Shown: piece by piece, positions 1 through 5,771 of the stretch
How the letters are laid out: each line of letters opens with the position of its first letter
Numbering within the stretch: position 1 is the stretch's first letter
NCBI GenBank assembly: GCA_002338335.1
Contig: DDIC01000012.1
Coordinates: 1 to 6,650, forward strand
Origin: Bacteroidetes bacterium UBA1860
GTDB lineage: Bacteria > Bacteroidota > Rhodothermia > Balneolales > Balneolaceae
Length of the DNA stretch: 6,650 nucleotides
Direction of reading: 5' to 3'
Translations under genes and position numbers: made by a program
Notes under the pieces: model-generated
Database searches by the model: none
Told to the model about the DNA's origin: nothing
The model's input: only the letters and a program-made list of their open reading frames with translations

Positions 1-629
1 GATTGATACTAGCGCCGCTGGCAGCGACCCAATCGTTTTTGGAGGTCTCGGCACTCACAGGGACAGGCCTTGCCTTAAATATGGATCATGCCTCGTCAGA
101 AGAGCTTTCAATGCTGCAAGATGCCATTCTTGACGCTCTGCCCTACACTTTTGTGGTGGAGAGTGTCTATCAACGGTGGAGGTCGTTGTTTGCATGGATT
201 GAACTTCAGGAGCAAACCATTCCCTTGGTCATTACATTTTTGGTCCTCATTGCCGCCTTTAATTTGGTAGGCGCTGTGATGATGATGGTCCTAGAGCGTA
301 CTCAAGCCATTGCTGTCCTTAGAGTTCTTGGCATGCCTCAGTCACAGTTACGAGTTTATTTTCTGTTGGAAGGTCTTCGCGTTGCGTTGCTTGGGCTCTC
401 AGGGGCGGCAGTGCTGACCGCCTTGATCCATGGGATTCAGTGGACAACCGGAGTGATCACCTTGCCTGTGGAGAGTTATTACATGGAAACGATGCCACTG
501 TATCCTACAGTTCTGGATAGTGTGATCGTGATTGGAGCGACGGTCGGCTTATCAATGCTTGCAAGTTGGGTTCCTGCAACCATCGCCTCTAAGGTCGATC
601 CCACTGTGACATTACGATTTCAGCAGTAA
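1..629 (+). CDS. LolC/LolE-type ABC transporter permease, C-terminal part (5' end outside window)
   Basis: The reading frame is open to the left edge, so the gene is truncated by the window; the TTG at position 3 is an internal Leu codon, not a demonstrated start. The visible 208 residues are the C-terminal half of an FtsX/MacB-fold permease. There is a periplasmic segment (about residues 1-70), then three membrane helices near 73-97, 117-143 and 170-193. The first helix is followed by a cytoplasmic stretch (MVLERTQAIAVLRVLGMPQS) that matches the family's coupling-helix region, 'ME+..EIAILR.LG....'. The protein ends with SWVPATIASKVDPTVTLRF, like the LolC/LolE ending 'YPSWRAA...P.EALRY'. In this family two permeases and the LolD ATPase extract lipoproteins from the inner membrane for transfer to LolA. 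I infer the lipoprotein-release role from resemblance; a related FtsX-like exporter cannot be excluded without the N-terminus. It ends TAA, 29 nt before msrB on the same strand, so co-transcription is likely. Confidence 0.85.
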   Translation, partial: LILAPLAATQSFLEVSALTGTGLALNMDHASSEELSMLQDAILDALPYTFVVESVYQRWRSLFAWIELQEQTIPLVITFLVLIAAFNLVGAVMMMVLERTQAIAVLRVLGMPQSQLRVYFLLEGLRVALLGLSGAAVLTALIHGIQWTTGVITLPVESYYMETMPLYPTVLDSVIVIGATVGLSMLASWVPATIASKVDPTVTLRFQQ

Positions 630-658
630 GAGTTCAGCAACAATTCTATTCCTGACGT

Positions 659-1087
659 TTGAGCAAGCCAAAAGATATGAGCACCCCAAAAGATCCCAAG
701 TCAATGACAGACGCCGAGTGGCGTGAACACCTCACCCCAGAGCAATATCGAGTTCTGCGTGAGGCAGGCACGGAGCCACCTCATAGGAATGCATATGTTC
801 ATCACAAAGACAATGGAACCTATGTGTGTGCTGGATGTGGAGAGGAGCTCTTTAGTAGTGCGACCAAATATGATTCAGGATCTGGATGGCCCGCATTTTG
901 GGATGCGGTAGACCCCGCCAAGATTCAGCAACATACAGACACCTCGCATGGCATGGTTCGTGTGGAAGTGACCTGCGCAACGTGTGGAGGCCATTTGGGT
1001 CATGTATTCCCCGATGGTCCTGTCCCTACGGGATCACGTTACTGTATCAACTCCGCGGCTCTTGGGTTCAAGCCGACGACGGAATAG
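659..1087 (+). CDS. msrB: Peptide-methionine (R)-S-oxide reductase MsrB
   Basis: MsrB reduces methionine-R-sulfoxide in proteins back to methionine, normally recycled by thioredoxin. The 142-residue product is full length for a single-domain MsrB. It has the zinc pairs Cys57/Cys60 (CAGC) and Cys106/Cys109 (CATC), the substrate-pocket motif YDSGSGWPAF (71-80), GGHLGHVFPDGP (110-121) and the catalytic motif RYCINSAAL with Cys129. These five are the only cysteines. The usual resolving-Cys position (as in E. coli DSGCGWP) is Ser75, so this looks like a 1-Cys type MsrB. There is no signal peptide, so it should be cytoplasmic. The start is uncertain: TTG at 659 gives the sequence above, while ATG at 677 (residue 7) is equally possible. 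Neither has a clear Shine-Dalgarno, and the extra residues lie outside the domain. The gene follows the permease by 29 nt and its last 54 nt overlap the convergent transporter gene. Confidence 0.96.
   Translation: MSKPKDMSTPKDPKSMTDAEWREHLTPEQYRVLREAGTEPPHRNAYVHHKDNGTYVCAGCGEELFSSATKYDSGSGWPAFWDAVDPAKIQQHTDTSHGMVRVEVTCATCGGHLGHVFPDGPVPTGSRYCINSAALGFKPTTE
1034..1087. other. 54-bp tail-to-tail coding overlap of msrB and the NSS transporter
   Basis: The msrB stop codon ends at 1087 and the transporter stop (TCA on the plus strand, TGA on the minus) lies at 1034-1036. Both strands therefore code across 54 bp. The plus strand encodes the MsrB C-terminus, including catalytic Cys129 (codon 1043-1045) and the NSAA motif. 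The minus strand encodes the hydrophilic cytoplasmic tail of the transporter (LFRRRLEPKSRGVDTVT). No stem-loop with a T-tract was seen in this interval, so neither gene has an obvious intrinsic terminator at the junction. Confidence 0.9.
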
Positions 1088-2560
1088 ATAGAGTAAACAT
1101 GCCGCAATCGCCCACTGTCCAAGCACCGTGGCTAGGGAGAATGGATCCAGAGGGTTGTACCATGTGTCGGGCGCATAAACAAAAATGGTACGAGTGAGCC
1201 ACCATATAAGAAGCGTCGCGACCTCGATGGGAATCAGCCATTTAATGAGAAACACCCAAATGCCACGTAATCGTGAAGGTTTAGGTGTTGAATCTCCACC
1301 AAGGTGAACATGTTGGTCATAAAACGCCTTGGCTGATTGGCGATTCACAGCAAATGCAATGATCGCTCCGGAGACCATTAACCCGACGCCCCACACAAAA
1401 TCTTGGTTTTCGAAAATGGTTAGGTTAACCGCTGAAGGTATGCCAAAGGCAAAAGCGGCCAGACCAACTCCCCGTGCTGCGTGAGAGGCTTTTGCGCCCA
1501 CATCTTTGAACACCCGTTGAGCCAGGGCAATCATGGAGATTAGTGAAGAAAACGCTGCCATGGTCAAACCCAGGAAGAACAACGAACCCAACCAGCGGCC
1601 ACCCACCATTTTTTCGAAGAGTTGAGGCATCCAAATGAATGTGAGTCCCGTGGAGGCAGGGCCAGACGTTTTCATGATGTCGATGATTTCGGCGTGGGTC
1701 TGTGTGGCTGAAAGTGTCCCAAAAACGGTGGAAAAAATGAGCCCTGCAGCAATTAAAGAGACAATATTGTTCCCTATCCCTGTGATAAACGCCGATTGAA
1801 CCACCGAATCTTGGCTTCTCATGTAGGCAGCATACGTGAGAATGAGCCCCCAAGCGGCTCCAGTATCCCACGCGTTTTGGGTGAGCGCTTCCAACCATAC
1901 CGTAGGCTCTTTGAGCACACTCAAATCGGGTGTAAACAAAAAGGCAATTCCCTCGCCAGCATTGGGTAGGCTCAGAGCTCTGACCAGTGCAATCAGAATA
2001 ATGAGCAATAAACTGGGTATGAGCACCTTATTGACACGCTCGATCGTCCCAATACCTTTATAAACAATCCAACTTCCTGCCGCAATTATCACCCCATGTA
2101 ATACGACTGGCCAGTTGGACTTTTGAAATCCATTCCATTGATCCATCGCTAAATCCATTGTAGGAGGTAACCCTACAAAGGTTAGCTGTCCAAAGTAATA
2201 GAGACACCATGCGGTTACGACACTGTAATAAAATAGAATCGCTGTGGCTACAAACGCGACGAAACCGCCAAGCCAGCCATGCCTCCCACCCATCGCTTTT
2301 TGAATAGACCCAATGACCCCCATACGACCCGATTTACCGAGGCCATATTCGGCAATCATGAGTGGAATTGACCACATAAATAGACACAGCAACCAGGCAA
2401 TTAAAAACCCTCCACCGCCCTCGACGGTCGAGTTTTGTGCCACAATACGGGGAAAACGCCATATATTGCCCGTGCCGACAGCAATACCAAGGACGCTTAG
2501 GATTAATCCTAATCGTGACCGAAATCTTGTAGAGCCCTCATTGGAAAATAACCTTTCCAT
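1034..2560 (-). CDS. Neurotransmitter:sodium symporter (NSS/SLC6, LeuT-fold) family transporter
   Basis: This is an inner-membrane Na+-coupled secondary transporter, in bacteria usually for amino acids or related amines. The substrate cannot be read from sequence. The 508-residue protein is full length for bacterial NSS, with about 11-12 hydrophobic helices. TM1 carries the family signature SRLGLILSVLGIAVGTGNIWRFP (broken motif AVGTGN, 27-32; Asn32 matches Na+-binding Asn27 of LeuT), followed by a GGGGF turn (48-52). TM6 is TQNAWDTGAAWGL (227-239), then TYAAYM. TM7 contains GIGNN (261-265). TM8 is TMAAFSSLIS (333-342), with Ser338/Ser339 at the LeuT Na2 positions Thr354/Ser355. Compared by eye with LeuT, position 254 is Asp232 and position 290 is Ser268, an unusual pairing. 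Start ATG (2558-2560) begins just before TM1; no Shine-Dalgarno is visible. It is divergent from the DUF2723 gene and its last 17 codons overlap msrB antisense. Confidence 0.93.
   Translation of the reverse strand: MERLFSNEGSTRFRSRLGLILSVLGIAVGTGNIWRFPRIVAQNSTVEGGGGFLIAWLLCLFMWSIPLMIAEYGLGKSGRMGVIGSIQKAMGGRHGWLGGFVAFVATAILFYYSVVTAWCLYYFGQLTFVGLPPTMDLAMDQWNGFQKSNWPVVLHGVIIAAGSWIVYKGIGTIERVNKVLIPSLLLIILIALVRALSLPNAGEGIAFLFTPDLSVLKEPTVWLEALTQNAWDTGAAWGLILTYAAYMRSQDSVVQSAFITGIGNNIVSLIAAGLIFSTVFGTLSATQTHAEIIDIMKTSGPASTGLTFIWMPQLFEKMVGGRWLGSLFFLGLTMAAFSSLISMIALAQRVFKDVGAKASHAARGVGLAAFAFGIPSAVNLTIFENQDFVWGVGLMVSGAIIAFAVNRQSAKAFYDQHVHLGGDSTPKPSRLRGIWVFLIKWLIPIEVATLLIWWLTRTIFVYAPDTWYNPLDPFSLATVLGQWAIAACLLYLFRRRLEPKSRGVDTVT
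2497..2512. repeat. Perfect 16-bp palindrome inside the 5' coding part of the NSS gene
   Basis: TTAGGATTAATCCTAA reads identically on both strands and lies 46-61 bp inside the transporter start codon. It encodes the conserved LGLIL of TM1, so the protein constrains the bases, but the choice of TTA/CTA leucine codons makes the symmetry perfect. It could be a chance consequence of coding or an operator-like site just downstream of the promoter. I see no second copy in the window. Confidence 0.35.
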
Positions 2561-2639
2561 TTCGTCGTTAGATTATCGATTTTACATTGTTTAACACCGA
2601 TTTACGCTGAACCAACATAACAATAACTTCAGAGAATCC
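2561..2639. promoter_or_regulatory. Divergent intergenic region (promoters for the NSS and DUF2723 genes expected here)
   Basis: These 79 bp separate two divergent starts and are more AT-rich than the flanking genes, so both promoters should lie here or just inside the neighbouring 5' ends. For the minus strand, GATAAT (complement of 2572-2577) and TAAAAT (complement of 2579-2584) resemble -10 elements, but no good -35 stands at 16-18 bp from either. For the plus strand, TTTACG (2601-2606) followed 17 bp later by TAACTT (2624-2629) is a weak sigma70-like pair that would leave almost no leader. I found no convincing Bacteroidota TTTG/TAnnTTTG pair. The region is supported by gene arrangement, not by a clear motif. 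Confidence 0.5.
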
Positions 2640-5600
2640 TTGACAAATTCAACGCTTCATAAACTCTTTGGTGGGATTGCCTTCTTGGGATCCTTTATCG
2701 TGTACACCTTGACGGTTGCTCCAACCACTAGTTTTTGGGATCCTGGAGAATTCATTGCTGTAGCCCACGGGTTGCAAGTGAATCACCCGCCAGGGGCACC
2801 GTTTTATTCGCTCGTTGGTCGTATTTTCTCCATGGCGATTCCCCTTCCCTATGTCGCACTGAGTATCAATATGATTAGCGTATTGTCCTCTGCGCTCACG
2901 GTGCTGTTTTTGTACTGGATCACGGTGCGTTTGCTCGACATGTTTGTGCCATCCCTGCCAGGTGTTGCGGAAGGGTTTGAGGGTGGTGCGAGCGGTAATG
3001 GTGCGGGCGGCAACGGTGCTGATTCCGACTTTGCTGACGGTTTGGCTGTAGCGAGCACGTCTGGAGTCAACTCGCATAGCCCCACGCTCATTAGTATGCT
3101 AGGCGCCTTAATTGGAGCTGCCACGTTTGCCGTGACCGACACCTTTTGGTTTAATGCGGTCGAGGCCGAGGTCTACGCTCCGTCCATGTTCTTTACCGGC
3201 ATCGTGGTGTGGCTTGCGCTTCGATGGAGTGAGGATGCTGACACAGACTACGCCAATCGCTGGATCTTGCTGATCGCATATATGTTTGGCCTTGCCCTCG
3301 GGGTTCACTTGTTGAACCTACTCGCGTTGTTTTTTGTGGCGTTGATTATCTATTTCAGAAAGTATGAGTTTAGCATTGTCAGCTTCTTGGCGATGGTGGG
3401 GATTGCCGCTGCTGCTTTTATCTCGATTTACCCCATCACGATGTTTAATTTGACCGATCTCATCGATAACATCGGCAATCTAACGCTGGGATTGATTGGT
3501 CCGGGGCTGTATATAGCCCTTGTGTTGTCTTTGGTTGGGTTTGGGATTTGGTACACCCACAAGAAAAAATACAGCCTAGCCAACCTCGGCATCATTTGCT
3601 ATGCACTCATTTTGGTTGGATTTAGCACCTACTTTTTGATTTTTATTCGCGCGCAGGCCGACCCACCGATTAACGAAAATGATCCGTCCACGCCGTCGGC
3701 TATGGTCTCGTTTTTGAAGCGTGAACAATATGGTAGCGCGCCGCTGATTCGCGGGTTTAGCTACAACAATGCCACCGGACAAATTGATCAGTCCAAAGAA
3801 GTGGTCTTCCCGCGCCGTCATTCCTCACAGGCGCGTCATTTGGAGTATTACGCTCAATTTGATAGCGATATTGAGTACTTCATTAAGTATCAGATCAATC
3901 ACATGTATTGGCGCTATTTTGCGTGGAATTTCATTGGTCGTGATCACGATGTGCAGGATGCTGGGTGGAATACCGGTTTTACCGGCTCTAGGCACGAGAA
4001 TAACCCTGCCCACACCGCCTACTTCTTTATACCATTAGCGCTGGGACTCATTGGGATGACCTTTCATGCGAGGCGAGATCCCAAACGAGCCTTCTCGGTG
4101 TTTGCCCTGTTTATCCTGACAGGGCTTGCCATCATCCTCTACCTCAATCAGTCCCCTTATGAACCCAGGGAGCGAGATTATGCCTATGTGGGCTCCTATT
4201 TTGCGTTTGCCATTTGGATTGGCATGGGAGCTGCGGGTCTACTTCAAGCACTGGGACAAGCGGTCAAAGGAGCTCCGGCAAAGTATGGCTTGGCCGTATT
4301 ACTGTTTCTGGCGAGTCCTGTGTGGATGGGTTTTCAAAACTGGGAAAGCCACGACCGGACGGGAAATTATGTGGCGCGTGATTATGCGTGGAATTTGCTG
4401 CAATCGGTAGAGCCCAATGCCATTTTGTTTACCAACGGCGATAATGACACCTTCCCATTATGGTACCTACAGGAAGTGGAAGGGGTACGAACCGACGTGC
4501 GCATTGTCTGTTTGAGTTTGCTTAACACCGAATGGTATATCAAGCAAATGCGTGATTTGTTCTCGCATGAATCGCGACCGTTGCCCATTAGTTATAATGA
4601 CATTCAATTGGATCAAGTCACGGGGCAGTTGAGTCTGCATCAACCGGGACAGGTGAGTATTCCAGTGGACAAAAACTTACTCAACAGGGTCTTTAATGAA
4701 GAACTGGGGGCGCAACCTCAAGAGTGGACGGGGGTGAACTCAACCACGGCAAATTTTGAGCATCAAGTCGAAAGCGCCGTCCCTTACTCTCTTCCCGTTG
4801 AGGAGCTAGACGATGCGGTAACATGGAATCTTCAAGGTCGATTTGCAGGGAAGGATGGTCAGGGTAATGATCGCTACTTCCTACAGACACAGGACATCAT
4901 GATTCTGGACATCTTGCAGAATAATCAGTGGCTGAGACCCGTCTACTTCGCCAATACCGTGAGTGGACAATCCCAGCTTGGTTTGCGCGATTACTTCCAG
5001 TATGAGGGTAAGGCGTTCCGTGTGGTGCCCAAGCGTCGTCCGGGAGGTAGTTTCGGGACGCTCGATCCGGCGGTTCACGAGGAGCGATTGAATACATTCA
5101 AGTTTACCGAGTTCAACAACACGGATGTCTATTACAACGAGAATATTCGTCGCATGATGGGCAATTATCGCTTTGCGTTCACCGAATTATCGGATTACTA
5201 CATGCGAGCAGGCGAGGTAGAGAAGGCGCGTGAATGGTTGGTCAAAGGGTTGGATAAGATTCCATTCCGTGACAGTGAAGACCAATCCTTGACCATGACC
5301 TTGTATGCGTACCGATTGCTACGTGCAGAGGCTTATGAAGAGGCCTATGCGTTGGCTCAACAAGCTGAGGAGGAGCTTTTTACGTTGCTAGGGTACGATA
5401 ATGAGGATTGGTTGGCGTTGCAGGATCGCGTGATTGAGCTTGAGGATCAGGCCAATGAGGCGCGTATGAGGGCTCAAATTAATAAGCAACGAGAGTACTC
5501 TGCCGAAAAGCAGTCCGTGGAAGGTCAGGTGAATTCGAAACGCGAAAGCTTGGTGTACAACAATTCGGTGATTTCTATCGTACAAAACGTGTATTACGTG

Positions 5601-5762
5601 GTGGGGCAACAAGCGCAGGATGAGACCTTGAAGCAAGAAGCGTCACAAAAAGCGCAAGGGATGATCGACCGAATGAGTGCAGAGTTTGGTGGGCAGTTAG
5701 GATTGCCATCATCCATAGAACAAAGCAATGCGCAAGTTCGTGGATTTAATCTTGGGATTTAG
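2640..5762 (+). CDS. DUF2723 / GT117-family GT-C-type integral membrane protein (putative protein O-glycosyltransferase)
   Basis: This family is related to animal TMEM260, a protein O-mannosyltransferase. Bacterial members are widespread in Bacteroidota and presumed to glycosylate envelope proteins using lipid-linked sugar; that role and any substrate are inference here. The 1040 residues match the usual long form. The N-terminal half has about 12 hydrophobic helices (approximately 8-28, 72-97, 150-168, 180-196, 207-237, 246-268, 282-303, 313-337, 458-475, 483-502, 516-537, 547-565). The first outer loop has FWDPGEFIAVAHGLQVNHPP (32-51), with Asp34/Glu37 in the place of GT-C acidic catalytic residues. 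Other family motifs are FWFNAVEAEVYA (169-180), HMYWRYFAWNFIGR (421-434), SPYEPRERDYAYVGSY (505-520) and TNGDNDTFPLWYLQEVEG (598-615). The C-terminal soluble part includes a TPR-like helical stretch (845-920) and a charged probable coiled coil (922-965). Start TTG is chosen because an in-frame stop lies at 2592-2594 and the next ATG is residue 65. Residues 108-148 form a Gly/Ala/Ser-rich loop insertion. Confidence 0.9.
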   Translation: MTNSTLHKLFGGIAFLGSFIVYTLTVAPTTSFWDPGEFIAVAHGLQVNHPPGAPFYSLVGRIFSMAIPLPYVALSINMISVLSSALTVLFLYWITVRLLDMFVPSLPGVAEGFEGGASGNGAGGNGADSDFADGLAVASTSGVNSHSPTLISMLGALIGAATFAVTDTFWFNAVEAEVYAPSMFFTGIVVWLALRWSEDADTDYANRWILLIAYMFGLALGVHLLNLLALFFVALIIYFRKYEFSIVSFLAMVGIAAAAFISIYPITMFNLTDLIDNIGNLTLGLIGPGLYIALVLSLVGFGIWYTHKKKYSLANLGIICYALILVGFSTYFLIFIRAQADPPINENDPSTPSAMVSFLKREQYGSAPLIRGFSYNNATGQIDQSKEVVFPRRHSSQARHLEYYAQFDSDIEYFIKYQINHMYWRYFAWNFIGRDHDVQDAGWNTGFTGSRHENNPAHTAYFFIPLALGLIGMTFHARRDPKRAFSVFALFILTGLAIILYLNQSPYEPRERDYAYVGSYFAFAIWIGMGAAGLLQALGQAVKGAPAKYGLAVLLFLASPVWMGFQNWESHDRTGNYVARDYAWNLLQSVEPNAILFTNGDNDTFPLWYLQEVEGVRTDVRIVCLSLLNTEWYIKQMRDLFSHESRPLPISYNDIQLDQVTGQLSLHQPGQVSIPVDKNLLNRVFNEELGAQPQEWTGVNSTTANFEHQVESAVPYSLPVEELDDAVTWNLQGRFAGKDGQGNDRYFLQTQDIMILDILQNNQWLRPVYFANTVSGQSQLGLRDYFQYEGKAFRVVPKRRPGGSFGTLDPAVHEERLNTFKFTEFNNTDVYYNENIRRMMGNYRFAFTELSDYYMRAGEVEKAREWLVKGLDKIPFRDSEDQSLTMTLYAYRLLRAEAYEEAYALAQQAEEELFTLLGYDNEDWLALQDRVIELEDQANEARMRAQINKQREYSAEKQSVEGQVNSKRESLVYNNSVISIVQNVYYVVGQQAQDETLKQEASQKAQGMIDRMSAEFGGQLGLPSSIEQSNAQVRGFNLGI
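2982..3023 (+). repeat. Gly/Asn-rich low-complexity stretch with a short imperfect repeat
   Basis: Within the DUF2723 gene, residues 115-128 (GGASGNGAGGNGAD) are encoded by a G-rich stretch. In it GGTAATGGTGC (2994-3004) recurs as GGCAACGGTGC (3009-3019), differing only at synonymous third positions. It lies in a hydrophilic loop between the second and third predicted helices. A short in-frame duplication followed by synonymous drift is a simple explanation. Confidence 0.6.
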
Positions 5763-5764
5763 GA
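5761..5764 (+). promoter_or_regulatory. Shine-Dalgarno AGGA for the ybeY-containing gene
   Basis: AGGA begins inside the TAG stop of the DUF2723 gene and is followed by 7 nt before the ATG at 5772. It is the best-spaced ribosome-binding site at any start in the window. It supports this ATG rather than an internal start for the long product, and it suggests translational coupling to the preceding gene. Confidence 0.65.
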
Positions 5765-5771
5765 CTAGCGA

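Noticed and set aside
630..658. Possible terminator or promoter between the permease and msrB
   Set aside because: The 29-nt gap shows no inverted repeat with a T-tract and no promoter-like pair; simple co-transcription fits better.
886..1197. 103-codon plus-strand open frame spanning the end of msrB
   Set aside because: It overlaps msrB in another frame and the transporter antisense; no domain, no ribosome-binding site, and its composition is that of a shadow frame.
1425..1898. 157-codon open frame on the minus strand inside the transporter gene
   Set aside because: It lies wholly inside the well-supported NSS gene in another frame of the same strand. Its translation is rich in His, Arg, Cys and Trp with no recognisable motif, as expected for an out-of-frame shadow.
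2313..2594. 93-codon plus-strand frame antisense to the transporter start
   Set aside because: It is antisense to the conserved TM1-TM2 region of the NSS protein, and the translation has no recognisable feature.
2982..3023. G-rich stretch considered as a G-quadruplex or recombination hotspot
   Set aside because: The G runs are mostly two bases long and are explained by Gly codons; there is no four-fold GGG pattern.
2649..3142. Two minus-strand frames antisense to the 5' part of the DUF2723 gene
   Set aside because: They mirror a strongly conserved coding region; the low-complexity Pro/Ala run in one is the antisense of the Gly/Ala-rich loop, not a real protein.
5388..5636. 82-codon minus-strand frame rich in Leu and His
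   Set aside because: It is antisense to the charged coiled-coil region of the DUF2723 protein; the Leu-rich look comes from complementing Glu/Gln/Lys codons.
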